Positions 25,451 to 38,232 are shown, counted from the first letter of the stretch. The stretch: 64,000 bases of DNA from Erythroxylum novogranatense (GCA_029891385.1 CM057231.1:19127300-19191299), one strand, 5' to 3'. Numbers and translations: made by a program. The notes: generated by a model not told the origin, from the sequence alone.

Positions 25451-28134
25451 GGTTAGCCCCCTAGTTTTTTTTTCTCTAGTTAAGCTTGATTTAAATGAAT
25501 TATGAGGTTTTGATATATTTAATTTTGGAGTTTAATTGTTATGTCTATGTTAGTAGGATTTATTTCATGGGTTAGTTGAATTAAAAGTGGTAAGAATGCA
25601 CAAGGGCATTTTTTGGCAAGTCAATTAAGCATTTAAGATCATAAAGATTAAATGAAGGGCAAAGTGGACATTGCACACTCATTACGGGTATAATTGGAAG
25701 ATAAAAATGTGGTCTTGCATTTAAGAGGAAGAAAAAATGAAATTAGAAGGAGAAAAAGAAGGGAATACCGAAAATAAGAAAGAGAGGAAGAATGTTTCGG
25801 TGGTTTGAGAGAAAAGAAGGAAAAACAATTGGGGTTCCATCTTTATTAGTTTTAAGAGAGATTTTGAGGTTGTGCAAGAAGGGAAAAAGAAAGAGGTAGA
25901 GAAAAGCTTCCGTTTGAGTTAAGAAACTCTTCATTTAGTGAAGATTCAAGGTATGTTTGATTTTAATCTTTTGGATTTTGAGAAGAGTTTTGGTTTATGA
26001 AGCTTAGGAAATGCATGAGTTTAAGTATTCTAGAATCAATTTTAGTGAATGTGCTTAGTGGGTCTCTAATTTTTAACCTATCGAATGGGAAAATTTTTCA
26101 TTGATGAAGGAAATTAAGAAAGGCAAAAGGAGCAAGAGGAGAGGCACATTTGAGCAAGTTCTTAAGCAAAGAATTCAAGGTGGGTACATCTTTATAATTG
26201 AGTAATGAGCCATGACTATCTTTTCAAATTTAAGAGCATTAAATGATTTTAATTTTTGTGAACATTGCATTATTTCTCTTTGAATGTGAATACTGTGTTG
26301 ATGATTTATGAAAAGAATATGAAAATGATTTTTGAAAAGATACTGTGTTAATAAAATCACTTTTCGAAAAAAGTGCTATTTTTGGCAACAAGTTTACAAG
26401 TTATGAAATATATGTTACGTGGGTTTGGTTTAGTCCATTTTGTATGTCAAGTGCACTTCGACTAATGACTTATCCCGCCTACCCGCTAGTGGCATGGAGC
26501 TCCTTCAAGGACTCCCTCATATTTACAAATACACAAAACCATTATGTGGGATTGTGTTAGTTCGTTCTGTTTACGACTACATAGGACCATTATATAGGAA
26601 TCTGTTAGTTCGTTCTGTTTATGGACCACCTAAACCATTCTGATATGCTTATGTGTTTAGAATGTGTTGACTGTGAATGCATGATTCATGATGCTTATGA
26701 ATTGTTTAATAAGTTGAGAAAATTGGGAAATATGTGTTTCTTGGATTCAATGTGAATTTTACAATGGAAATGAATATTTCAATGGTTTTTACTTATTTCT
26801 CGATTATAAAACTATTACCCATGAGCTTTAAGCTCACCCCCTTCAATCCGATATTCAGGTGATGAGAAAGAGATCGAGTGAAAGAGAGTCAATGCATCAT
26901 TCCGAATTTGCATGTTTTGTTTTGTTGTGGAGTAATTTATGTAAAACAACACTCTAGTTGCATTTTGAGCAATTATTATTCAAGTATCTTTTGTATTTTA
27001 GGGATTTTGCAAAATGATGTATTGTGGCTTGAAACTCCATTGAAGCTTTGTAAAACTCTTTTCTTTAGAAGTTAATGAAACATAAATTTGTGTATGGATG
27101 AGGTTGAGTTGAAATTAGGCATACTTGAGGAAGTTATCAACCTGAGATGATGAATTTTGAATACAAATTGTTGTTATACATATAACTGAGATGTGTTATG
27201 GAAAAAGAAAGATAGGAAATTGTGAAGAATGAGAATTAGTTATAAGTAATGAATTAAATGAGTAGAGGTTAGAGAGTATGAGGAAATAATATTGGTAGTT
27301 GAATTGTTACGAAACGATGTTACATTAGAGGGAGTAAGTTTGTATTGCATTTTCAACTCTTTCATAAGGGTCAAATTTGTGTTCTAACTTCAGGAAAAAA
27401 CCATGTTAATCTAGGCTGAATTAGACAAAGGTATTTATTTAAAAGTTGTAGATTATCCTTCTAGCTTTCTAACGGTATATAGTATGAAATTTTTGGACAT
27501 TGGAGTTGAAAGTTATGATCATTTGAAGTTAGTGATGTCACAGAGGATGTATATGCAGGACAACTTCGATCGTGATTGCACCAAGCACTCTCGCAATCAC
27601 ACCTTCATTCCTTGCGACCGCACCTTTATTGTCGCGATCGCACCTCTATTCCTCACGACCGCACTCAAAGGGTTTTCCAGCTTTGAATATGTTTGATTAT
27701 TTTGGCCATAACTTTGTCGTATGACTTCCAAATGACTTGATTTTTGAACCAATAGATTCTAAAACATTTCTCTCTCTCTCCATAAAAGGTGGTAGCCTTA
27801 GGCTTTGATTTGAAAAAGATTGATGGAAAGAAAGTGAGAGAATAGGTTGGAAGAGCCTGAATTGGTTATTTTATTGAACATACTTTGGTATTTTAATCAT
27901 ATCTTGATCCATAGAGCTTCGAATGTGATGATTCTTGTTTCAAATTAAACTAAAGACTTAGAGTTACGATTGTTTTGAAGAATCCTCTTTGAATGTGATT
28001 TTTATGAGTCGATCATGGTTAACCCTACAGGGTAATATGCTCACATTTTATGACTCAAGAGTTGGACTCTAAAAATGGGTCCAACATGTTTGGTATCAAA
28101 GCATGAGTTGGGCTCCGGAATTCGGGGTCCAACA
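25451..28134 (+). repeat. 3' LTR of Gypsy LARD C
   Basis: Begins GGTTAGCCCC, a mutated form of the TGTTGGCCCC start, and ends GGGGTCCAACA. It repeats the 5' LTR, including the GAGCTTTAAGCTC hairpin (26823-26835). It lacks a segment of about 27 bp near 26285 and has one copy of the 46-bp unit. Confidence 0.85.
27562..27665. repeat. 21-bp minisatellite with GCGATCGC-like core (LTR C, right)
   Basis: About five units with the same core as 20430-20550 but a different mix of substitutions. One unit contains an intact GCGATCGCACC. Confidence 0.75.
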
Positions 28135-29592
28135 CTTGGTCTAATGCTTCCCACAATAAGTCCACTAGTTGTGGTCCATTCATCCAAGCATGGGCCAAGT
28201 CCTTAGTTCATCAAGTCCTTAGCCTGGGTCGAGTCAATCTCCACAAGGTTTGAGAATCTAAGAAAATTCGTACCAAGTCCGATCCTACTCACCCATGTTT
28301 GCCTTAGTGTTTTCGAATGCCTCCCTCATATGTGGAATCCAGCTCACCTTCCTCCTAAGGAACATTGTGAAGGTCACTGAGAAGTGCTTCAAAGTTTAAG
28401 GGTCTCCACTTAAAGAAAGTATGTCTTGTTTACTCTTTTGACATTTTTTATAAAGCAAGTTAATAGAGGGGTGTTTTAGAGAAATTTTGAATAAGCATGA
28501 GGAGTTCTCACAATATAATGAATCTTGATGGAATTATCACAAAAACACAAGTTGATATCTTTTACTTGACAAATAATGATTATGAGTAGAGTTGATAATC
28601 TTGCACTGGTCTATCCTAATTTGAAATTAGCAGACAAACTTTTAGTTTACTAGAATTTAGATTGGGCTTAGACTTCAGTTGAGTTGAAAGACCAGAAGTA
28701 TCCAACCTTTACTATTGGCTAATTATACCCAATTAGTGTTATTTTGTGGCTACTTGAGCAGACTCAAATTGGGTTTACGTTGCTTGGAGAGATGTTGACA
28801 TCTTTCTTCTCTTTCCCAATCAAATCCTTTCGTGAATGCTAAAGAACACTCCTCCAAGGAGCATACTCCATCGTGGAAATGGGCTATATATTGCCCTTAA
28901 ATTGATGACGCAAGTCGAGCCCTTTAATGATTAGATTATTTGATTTACTCAACCATTAAATGATAAAGAAGGCCATGAAATTAATTGATTCCAAATTGTC
29001 TAGTCGGAAAATTTCTCATGTAGAATGTCATATAGGTCACGTGGCATCTTTTTTTTTTCTTAAAGCCTTATCTTTTCAATAAAATATGAAGGTATATATT
29101 TAGATATTTTAAAAATTTTAATTAATTGTAAAAAAAAGAACATTCATTAAATTACAAAGTCAAGTCCTCAAAATATTTTCATTTTTTCTTAGAATGTTGT
29201 GATATGCTTATGCATTTACTTTCACAATATGTTAATAAATCATAATTTTAATATTTTGTAATAGATAGATATACCAACTTAAGAAGAATTTCCAATGGAT
29301 AAATTACAAAGAGCTCTAAGTAATGATATTGGTTGGCATTTTAGATTACATGTATTAGGTAAAAGGAATATTGTGATTTACATATTTTATGAATAGTTGA
29401 TTAAAGGTAGTATTATTCATTTTAAGGAACATATTTGTTATAAAACTAGAATGTGACAATTCATTCTATAGTCACTACTATTGTTAAAGAGAATATGATA
29501 AACATATTTCATATTACAAAGCAAAAAAATTAACTTAAAGAAAAGAAAAGACGAGTTTGAATCACAATTAATTAAGGAGTGAGTATAAGAAT
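28135..29592. other. DNA without a recognisable feature
   Basis: Mixed-composition sequence, AT-rich after 29050, with no supported frame and no terminal repeats. Confidence 0.4.
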
Positions 29593-29795
29593 TGTTGGCA
29601 TGAGTTGTATGTCAAGTGATTATAGTAGCAAATCATGTAGATTTCTCATATTTAGGAAGTTATGTATTTATTCCTTTATTATTGGGAGATAGTTGATATT
29701 AACCATATATATAGAGTCTTTGTATATTGTATATAAAAACACACCAAAGTTTCAATGAAGAAGTGAACCAGATTTTCCAATTCCTCTTTGTATCA
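29593..29795 (+). repeat. 5' LTR of a decayed Copia element, about 203 bp
   Basis: Starts TGTTGGCATG and ends TGTATCA just before a PBS. A TATA box (TATATATAGAGTC near 29706) and TATATAAAAAC near 29731 suit a short Copia promoter. No partner 3' LTR is in the window. Confidence 0.85.
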
Positions 29796-29811
29796 TGGTA
29801 TCAGAGCAATG
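29796..29811 (+). other. Primer binding site of the Copia element
   Basis: TGGTATCAGAGCAATG immediately follows the LTR and is complementary to initiator tRNA-Met. Confidence 0.9.
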
Positions 29812-29875
29812 ATCCAAATAAATACTAAAAAACTAAGCAAAAAACCCAAATTTAAACTAGAAAAAATAAGAACCT

Positions 29876-31993
29876 ATGGCTGAACCAACCAGTATTATGG
29901 AACACAAGTAGCATGGAGACTCTACTGCTGCCATTCTTGAAGATTTAACATGAGCTTTAACCTAAACTCAAATCCTAAATTAGACAACATTTTATGATGT
30001 TTCTGCCACACAGATTGGCATTAAATTAGATGGAATAAATTATGCATTATGGTCTTAGGCTGTGGAGATATATATCTCAGGGAAAGACAAATTGGTATGC
30101 ATTAATAAAGACTTTCTACAACCAAAATTGACATATCCTACTTTCAGAAAGTGGCAAACCAATAACACAATTGTAAAGGGATGGTTAATCAACTCCATGG
30201 ATCAATCACTGATTAGGAATTTTATTTGTTTCACTGCAGCAAGACAGGTATGGGATGCAATTGCTACAACCTATTTTGATGGAATTGATACTTCTCAAGT
30301 GTTTGATTTGAAGAAAGGTGTGACCATAATGAGACAATCGGGGGGATCCGTTGATTACATTGCTCTTCAAGGCGTATGGAGGGAAATTGATTTTCGTCCT
30401 ACAAATCCTATGGAATATGCTCGTGATATACAAAAATAAAATGCAATCCAACAAGAAGATATAGTTTATACCTTTTTGGATGGATTGGATGATCGACTAG
30501 ACAAAATATAAAGTGATGTGCTACAGATACGACCATTCCTTATGGTAGAACAAGTGTATGCTCATGTCAGAAGAGAGGATATCAGATAAGCAGTAATGTT
30601 GACAAGCACTAAGACTATTACAAGTGCTATTATGGCATCAAAAGGGAATAAAGGTGGACATCATCAACAACTGATACATCAGATGTTAGAAATAGGAAAT
30701 TCCGTTATGAATGGTGGAAGAGCTAATACAGGTTCCAAGTCCAAAGGACAAATAGATGGAGGGGGTTGCACTCATTGTGGCAACATGAAACATATATATG
30801 AAACTTGCTTTAAGTTACACTGGTATCCTGAATGGTGGAATGAACTCAAAGCACGTAAACAACAAGAGACCAGTAGTAGCACATGACAAGTAGCTTTAGT
30901 AATTGCAGAACCTCAATTATCTCTCATTTCTGAAATTGAGCCCATAAATGAGCAAATCACTATTGTTGATAAAGGTAAGACACCACAAGAAAATAATAGC
31001 TATACTTTGTTAACTTCTAACTAAGGTAAGTGCGGTGAATGGATAGTAGACTCAGGTGCAACCGATGACATGGCATTTTCTTTAAAAGATTTTGTCGAAA
31101 TTACAAAACCTCAACAAATTAATGTTGACAATGCTAATAGAGTTATTTACCTAGTTACCGGGGCTAAAATTGCTGCTTTGGCCCCTTCTCTCTCTTTGTC
31201 CCCTACTTTACTAGTTCCATCTCTTTCACATAAATTAATGTCGGTGGGTCAAGTAACTGAAGAACACAATCGTGTTACACTAATTTATCTTACTTTTTGC
31301 CTTCTTCAGGATATTCACACCAAGGAGGTCATTAGGTATGGTACTAAGAGAAAATATTACATAGACGATTTCAGTTCTACCCATGCTAATAACATACATC
31401 ACTTGGATAATGCAAAGGCGAAACAAATTTGGTTATGACAGTGTCGCTTGGGGACACCCATCGTTCAGTTACATGAAATACTTGCTACCTAATTTATTTT
31501 CTAGTTCACATAATTCAGATTTGAAATGTGAGACCTGTATTTTAGCTAAGAGTCACCGTGTACCTTTTCCAAGTAACTTGAATAAAAGTACTATTCCTTT
31601 CGCGTTGATTCACTTTGATGTTAGGGGACCCTCCCCAATCACTACTGCTCATGGTTATCATTGGTTTATGATGCTTATAGATGACTACACTCGAATGACT
31701 TGGTTGTACTTGTTGAAGCAAAAAGATGAGGTATTTAGTGTGTTTCAAGCATTTCATGCAATTATTCAGACTCAATCTTTGGCAAAATTACAAATTGTTT
31801 GATCTGAGAACGGTGGTGAGTATGTCGATCATATTTTTCAAGATTACCTGAAACAAAATGACATTCTCCATAAAACATCATGTGTGTAATCACCCTAACA
31901 AAATGGTGTTGCTGAATGAAAGAATAGGCATATATTAGAAATAGCTCGGTCCTCCTTACTGATGAAGCAAGTATGCCAAGTAAATATTGGGCT
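29876..31993 (+). pseudogene. Copia gag-pol remnant (gag, protease, integrase), truncated
   Basis: Order from an ATG at 29876: a gag region (about 29990-30440) and a CCHC zinc knuckle CX2CX4HX4C at 30767-30808. An aspartic protease motif DSGAT follows at 31049-31063, then pre-integrase and the integrase core with HFDVRGP (D at 31617). Several stops interrupt the frame, including one in the first dozen codons, one before the knuckle part and a TGA at 31801. The SDNGGE motif reads SENGGE (31804 on), so the second catalytic Asp is lost as well. The frame stops where a Gypsy-type LTR begins at 31994; integrase C-terminus, reverse transcriptase and RNase H are missing. Confidence 0.9.
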
Positions 31994-32134
31994 AATGTAA
32001 CATCCCATCACCGATGGGAAGGGTAAAATGGTAATTTGGAACGGGTTAGGAATGTTTAAACTTATCTCGGCATGATCATGCATAATATGGCCTCTATATA
32101 TATATGAATGACAATTTTTGCCCATGCACATGAT

Positions 32135-32158
32135 TGTACATGCATTCATGACATTTCC
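32135..32158 (+). promoter_or_regulatory. Conserved LTR motif, candidate transcription start (family D)
   Basis: TGTACATGCAT, two bases, ATGACATTTCC, 141 bp inside the LTR edge. A TATATATATAT stretch at 32095-32105 ends 30 bp upstream, the normal TATA-to-start spacing. Confidence 0.55.
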
Positions 32159-32490
32159 TCGGCATATGTGTCTATAAAAGTGTTTATTGTGAAAAATACG
32201 TTATTTGTACTTGAAAAATTGAATTGGAGTGATTTATGTGTGTTTTCCATTTTTGGAGACTTTTAGGGATTTTTCTGGATTTTTTGGGGAAACTTTTCGG
32301 ACCGAAAAAATTGCCAAGTGGCAGACTGATTGGATTTCCGGTACTGAAATGACTGTCCAATGACACTGAAAATTAAAGACATGATTTTAGGAATTTTTGA
32401 TATGAGCCATTGGAATTTGGAGAGAAATTGGACTAGAAATTGAATTGTTATTGGAAAGGAAATCAAAGAGGGCTTAAAAACAAGACAAGT

Positions 32491-32514
32491 GGCAAGTGAC
32501 ACATGTCACTTGCC
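32491..32514. repeat. 24-bp palindrome with G-box-like centre (LTR D)
   Basis: Same arms GGCAAGTGACA and TGTCACTTGCC around CA as at 15922 in solo LTR A. Confidence 0.9.
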
Positions 32515-33499
32515 TAGGTGTGTCTTAGACTTAATGGTTATATAATTAACCTAAATTTGGAAGAGCTTTCATGACACTACTAAGTTGGAAATTGAGAAAG
32601 GTGATTTTTAAAGGGCTCTCTTCCTTCTCATCCGTAGGTGCTTTCTTCTTCTTCTTTTTCGTTGCTTTTCCTTCCACCTAAACAAAAGCTTACCTTTGTT
32701 ACTTGCCACTCTTCTCTTCTACCTTAGGTGCTTCCTTTGTATGTTTTCAAACCTAAGCCTTTACCTTGTGAAGGTGATGATTGTATGGTGTGAGAAGTGA
32801 AGTAGGAAAGTTGGTGAGTTGGTGAAGATAGGAAGATTGGAGCTTAAATAGGTAAGTCTTGTGTTTTATGTTAGTTAAAAGCATTTATTGTGATGACTTG
32901 TACATTAATTGCTTGAACTTGTGTTTAGTGTAAATGGGTAGGTTATTTGCTTGGTGAATTTATGGTTGATTGAAGATGAATGATGATGTGTATGGTATTG
33001 GTAAATTAAGTGTCTTGGATTGGTTTTTATGATGTTAGTATGGTGTTAGATGAATGGTAATTAAAGTAAGAAACTTGTGAGTGTGTGTTGCCAATTTGTG
33101 ACTATTTATTCAAGTGAATGGCTTGATGAACTTGTGGTTGATTTCTTAGCTAAAGTGGATGCTTATTGATGTAGGAATGGTGTTAGAATGAAAGGAGTAG
33201 AGTTAGGCATAAAATCTGGAAAATTTACCTTGAGTATGTTTCAGTTTTTTGTTCATAACTTTTGATATGGTTATGCTATTGAGTTGAGGTTTAGCTTGAA
33301 TTAAACTTGAGAAATTTGGCTAGAATTTTTATGAAGGAAGTTCTGTCCAATTGTGGCTTTAAAGGGGTGAAATTTTGCTTTGAAAGTAAGATATGTGTGC
33401 AGGGTGAACAGTGGTGCTTTTAGCATTGAAAGATTTATGACCAGAAACTTTGGGAATTTTTCTAGGCTAAAGTAGACTGACTTTATGAATTTGGTCTTG

Positions 33500-34520
33500 A
33501 TGAAAGTTCAATATTTTCTTGTTAGCTTTCTATCGCCACTAAGTATGATATTTTTCGATGTGTAGGTTGAAAGTTATGGCTTGATTATTTTCGGATGGTA
33601 ATAGATGTATTAATGTGTTTAGGTGTGTGTAATGTCTCTAAGTATGGATTTTGTGGTTACTATGTTCTGAAGTTAATTTTGGACTGTTATGGTTAAAATT
33701 AGCTCAAATGATCTTATGTAAAGTTGTAGAGGAATGTTTTATCTTTGTAATGAGGTATAATATGCGAATTTTGGATGTAGGGATTGTAAGTTATGAATTT
33801 TTAAAGTTTGGATATGGTTTAGATTCTATGATGTCTTAACACTCTTTAACAGAACAACCACAATAATGGGAGAATTTGATCTAGTTAGAGATGGAATTTG
33901 ATTATAAGTCCTTCATGAGAATTGTAGCATGTTTCCTGATCTTTTCAGTGATATAGAGTATGTAATTTTTGATAATGGGATAGGAAGATGCTTTTTAGAA
34001 GATTGTGTTACTGTTGAGAATGACTTAGATAGGCAGAAACTTTGATTGAGAATGTGATTTGTTTAGAGGTTGAATTTGCTTCCAAGTTGTGCATGAAAGT
34101 TGTGGAATATGTTTTTCTCTTTTGATTGATATAAAGCTTGGAATTTTTGGCAAAGGGGATGGAAAGTTATGATTTTTGGAAAAATGTTGTACTGTTTTGT
34201 ACTGTTGTGAATGTTAAAGTGAAGGCAGTAGCTTTGATTGAATTTTTGATACCCTTATAGATGAAATTGATTTTCACGCTCTTCATGAAACTTGTAGGAT
34301 TTTCTGTGCTCTTTCCAATTAGTCCTCATTTGTGATTTTTGGACAATGGAGTAGAGAATTATGATGTTTAGAGTTTTTGTCATTGTGTAGGATGATGTTT
34401 ATCTGACAGATACTTTGAGGTGATTTTTGACTCCTTTAGAAGTAGATCTGGTTCTTAATCTCTTCATAGAATTTGTAGAGTTTTCTTTTAGCTTTCCATT
34501 GATACCAAGTTTGTTCAATT
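33500..34520 (+). repeat. Degenerate about 180-200-bp tandem repeats in LTR D
   Basis: GAAAGTTGTAG-like markers recur near 33720, 33918, 34094, 34287 and 34467. Each is followed by a TTTTTGG block and a GAAAGTTATGA-like block. The 60-codon frames here are chance. Confidence 0.7.
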
Positions 34521-34604
34521 TGGAGTTCTGAGTAAGAAGTTATGAATTGGGAAAGTTGGGTTGTCGGAAAAAGAAAAGACCAGAGTTTTCCAGGTTAACC
34601 ACTG

Positions 34605-34660
34605 CAGATGATTTAGTCGACTAGGAGGTCTTCGACTAGTCGACTGATGCACCTCTCTCC
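34605..34660. repeat. GTCGAC palindrome cassette in LTR D
   Basis: AGTCGACTAGG is followed by TCGACTAGTCGA (34632-34643), a perfect 12-bp palindrome. The downstream flank matches the flanks of the minisatellites at 23431 and 20430. Confidence 0.8.
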
Positions 34661-35571
34661 ACTCTTTTGCTTATAAATTTTCCATCCGACCTCTGATTGG
34701 TATGATTTTTAAAGCGTTGGATTTCTAAGACAATCCTCTACCTCTTCATGAAAATTTATAGATTTTGAGATTAAATTGAAAAAGATTGATTAGGTTAAAG
34801 TGAGTGGATTGGTTGGAAAATTCTGAACATACTTCAGTATTTTGGTGATATCTCGATCTGTAGAGATCGAAATGAGGTGATTCTTATTCCTTCTTAAACT
34901 TGAGACATGGGGCTACTAGTTATCTGAAGGAATCAAATTTCTATTCAGTCCCTAAGATGTTCAATTTCTGGAGTGAAATTTGGTATAGTGTACAGTCTCA
35001 ATTTTAGCAATAATTGGACCTATAGAGGTCCAAATTGAGTGATTTCGATGTCAATGAGTTTCTAAAATTTAGAGGAAAATTTTTTGACAGGAATTTTTAG
35101 AATAGTGTCAGGAATGTCACAAACATGCATTGTACACATTTTAATTGCTACATGTGCATTATTAAATATTTCTGATTGTGCATTTGGTAATGTTTGTATA
35201 TTTTTGACTGTTATAGAGGCACTTTTGGAATGTCAACCCACCGACGTTGCCAAGACTTCCAGGCATTAGCTTCAGAAACAAATGGTGAGTGACCTAGACG
35301 GTTCCTCAACTATTATTTGCTTATAATTATGTGGTGAATAATGGTGGGATTGTGTTATGATTATGGATTCTGGACAGAAGGTCCGATGTATTGGGAGATT
35401 ATGACATAGAAGTGTTATTTGTGTGATTTAATGTGATTAATTGTGAGCTATTTTTTCGAATGTGATAATTTGGAAATGATTGTGATGTGGATATTGCCTT
35501 ATTGCAGCATATGCATTTCATGCATGAATGCATGATCAGTTAATGACAGTTGTGACTGGACCAGCCACCGA

Positions 35572-35630
35572 GAGCTAAAAGCTCAATGTATTTGGGTCTC
35601 GAGCCCACAGTGATTCAGAGCCTCAGGCTC
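35572..35630. repeat. Mini-hairpin row in LTR D
   Basis: GAGCTAAAAGCTC (35572), a decayed GGGTCTCGAGCCC (35594) and GAGCCTCAGGCTC (35618), spaced 22-24 bp. The right part of the LTR has another GAGCCTCAGGCTC at 62328-62340. Confidence 0.8.
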
Positions 35631-35890
35631 AATGATTAATGCGTCCATATTGGGACAGTTTTAGACTCTCAGTCAAAACACCGTAATAAATTGGAAAAGT
35701 GTCACATACGCATTTCATATGCATTTGATTTGATCTCCTTGATTGAGTGAAAGGCAAAATGCCTTATACTTACGTGATAACAATCATGTGGTACTTCTAA
35801 ATGTGAAAATTTGAAATAACTATGATATGCTTGAGTGTTGTATGAAACATAATGGCTGTTGTGACCAGATTCGCCACCGATCAGAACTTT

Positions 35891-36320
35891 CACTATAAGA
35901 AAACTCACGTTCTCCGACGAAAAATCGTTATTTCCGTCAGAAATTATATTTGCCGATGGAATGCTACGAAAGAAGAAACTGTCGTAAACATGGCCATTGT
36001 TATAACTTACAGACGGAAATATTCCATCGTATTTTGTCAACAGGTAACCGACGAAATATTATCCGTTGTTGTTATTTTACGACGGACATTGATTTAAAAT
36101 GGCGTCGATGAAATTAACTAATCACCGACGACATATATCTGTCGGTATAATTTAGGGACGGAACCACCGTCGCAACGTTTCGGAAGTAAGTGGAGGAGTT
36201 AACGACTAAATTTCGGACGTCGCTAAATTTAGTTCAGGTTATATGCCGACGGTATTTGCCATTCCGTCGGTAAATATTAATTGACGGAATTGTGTATTCC
36301 GTCGGTGAAATTAAAATGGT
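35891..36320. repeat. CACTA left terminal and subterminal repeats
   Basis: The terminal inverted repeat is followed by many variants of TTCCGTCGGT and CCGACGAAA in both orientations (for example near 35910, 35934, 36269 and 36299). In CACTA elements such motifs bind the TNPA-like protein. Confidence 0.85.
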
Positions 36321-36511
36321 GTAAACCATTAGGTAGATATATAATTGGACATCCACACATCAACCAGTACATCAAAGCTTTGAATAATGCCAATTGTTAT
36401 ACAATTGGATGTACATAATTGGATGTAAATACCTATAATAAAGCAAATGGTTATTACAATGTTCGGTACGGACAACATGTACAAATGGGTAAGGATATGA
36501 TAGTACAGGAG

Positions 36512-37550
36512 TTACCTCTCAAATGGATACATCCATCGATATTGGACTGGACCGGCAAGTTTTGCTTCGTATGGTAAATGCACCGGTAGATGCTCCATGC
36601 AGTCAAATAAGCTTGGAGGAAAAATCCCTTCTAACTTGCACAAAATAACTGGAATTTCATTCTCTAGTTTTTCCATTTCATGTAAATTGATTTCAGATGA
36701 TGTTAAGCTTTTGAAAAACAAGCTCAACTCCGTTAATGGTTCCCATACCTTTGAAGGTAGCAACTCGCGAAAGGCAATTGGAATTAGCCTTTGCATAAAA
36801 ACATGACAATCATGACTTTTCATCCCAAATAATTTGTACTTTCTCAAATCTACACACCTAGACAGGTTTGACACATAACCATCAAGAAACTTGAGTCCTT
36901 TCAACCATTCACACAAACGATCCTTCTATTGCTTGTCCAAAGTGTAACATGCTTTCGGATATTTACCGGTACGAACATCTTTATGTAACTGATGTCTACT
37001 ACAGAGCAGTTCCAAATCAGCTCTGGATTTGGCATTGTCTTTTGTCTTCCCTTCAATGTTCATAATCGTATTGAACAAGTTGTCAAACATGTTTTTCTCA
37101 ATATGCATCACGTCCAGATTATGTCGTACCATATTTGTTTTCCAATATGGTAAATCCCAAAATATGCTTCGTTTTGCCAACCAAAGTTTTGATGATGCTT
37201 CTATTTACTTCATCGGCTTCAAATTCGCCACTTTAAGCAAGCCCAATGCCTCAATCTCTTGCAAAATCTCAACACCACATTTCGGAGGTGGAGCTGGTTG
37301 TTTGACATCTATTTTTCATGAACTTATATTTATTGCGCCTAAACGGATGATCAGGAGGAAGGAATTTTTTGTGATTGTCAAACCAACTAATTTTGCTACT
37401 GCTTGGAAGATAAAACGCACATGAATCATTGCCGCAATGAGGGCATGCCAACTTCCCAGCTGTGCTCCAACCAGATAACATGGCCAAAGCCGGGAAGTCA
37501 CTTATCATCCACATTAAAGCTGCTCTCATGACAAAATTCTGTTTAAAAGA
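36512..37550 (-). pseudogene. CACTA TNPD-like transposase, C-terminal part of the remaining gene
   Basis: Continues in frame from the piece at 55967 once the Gypsy array is removed. Recognisable segments are FVMRAALMW...LSGWSTAGKLACPHC (about 37545-37410), the SIFWDLPYW / RHNLDVMHIEKNMFDN region (37170-37060), and GPVQYRWMYPFER at the end. Damage: a frameshift near 37287, a stop around 37211 and a TAG at 36926-36928. After PFER the sequence reads GAGGTAACT, which may be a splice donor, but no further exon exists before the left end, so the C-terminus is deleted. Confidence 0.9.
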
Positions 37551-38232
37551 TACATTGTAGCATCCCACTCCCGCAAGACCCGAACCCGATATCGATGGTG
37601 ATATCCGAGCCCGTGCCCCACGAGGGTGGTATGCTAGAACGTTCAAATCAATTTAAATCTAAAAAAAAAATAATTAATTTCTTTTCGAAAACAATAGAGT
37701 GCGCAGATATCGGTAAACAATTTGGGTCACGATACGAAAACATTTTCAATCACAGTCCAATTTCAATCATAAAACTATTCATACACGCATAGATTGACAG
37801 CCAATTTGGGCCCAATACAATAACAATATTTATCTGCGAAAAATACAATTTTTCAGATATAACATATAACTAGAATGACTCAAATACAGACATGAGACTG
37901 ATCTCGACGCCAAACTCTGCCTTGCTTGCAGTAATCATACTCCCGTTTCACTAACGGGGTACTCTTCAATTCCTGAAAAAAATAGTTGCAATGTTGGGTG
38001 AGTTTGCGAACTCAATGAGAAACCATCATCGATGGTTCACTCAATTCATGCATATTCAATCAATTTACTAAATAATACATACAATCACATTTCTCAAATG
38101 TAAGGCGTTTCGCCTTTAACACAATTCATATTCAATCATTTATAGATGCAATGCACATGTGAAACTTTTCATTTTCATTTCGTTGTTGTGACTGCGCTGG
38201 CAAATCGTCCCGAAGGATTCGCACATTGCGTT

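Larger units (their letters stand above)
18237..28134 (+). mobile_element. Gypsy-type non-coding LTR element (LARD, family C) with nested solo LTR
   Basis: Two direct LTRs of 2.7-2.8 kb (18237-21016 and 25451-28134) flank a 4.4-kb internal region that contains a solo LTR (21216-24175). A PBS follows the 5' LTR (21021). The motif TTCGTAGACGAAATTC and a purine tract precede the 3' LTR; TTCGAGGACGAAATT just before the polypurine tract is typical of Del/Tekay-like plant Gypsy elements. Without the nested LTR the internal region is only about 1.5 kb and has no gag-pol. The flanking bases (CCTGA left, CTTGG right) do not form a clear duplication. Confidence 0.8.
31994..35890 (+). repeat. Gypsy-type LTR (family D), left part
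   Basis: Begins TGTAACATCCCATC inside the Copia integrase. It is cut at 35890 by the CACTA element and continues at 62284, total about 4.6 kb. It shares with solo LTR A the 24-bp palindrome (32491), the conserved motif (32135), the about 180-bp units and the hairpin row. No PBS or internal region is attached, so it is a solo LTR or a recombinant of two. Left flank GCTAA is not repeated at the right edge. Confidence 0.85.

Noticed and set aside
18228..28148. Similar phrases AACACACTGGCCTGATG and AACACTTGGTCTAATG flanking Gypsy LARD C as a target-site duplication
   Set aside because: The 5 bases directly at the borders (CCTGA and CTTGG) differ and the match is out of register.
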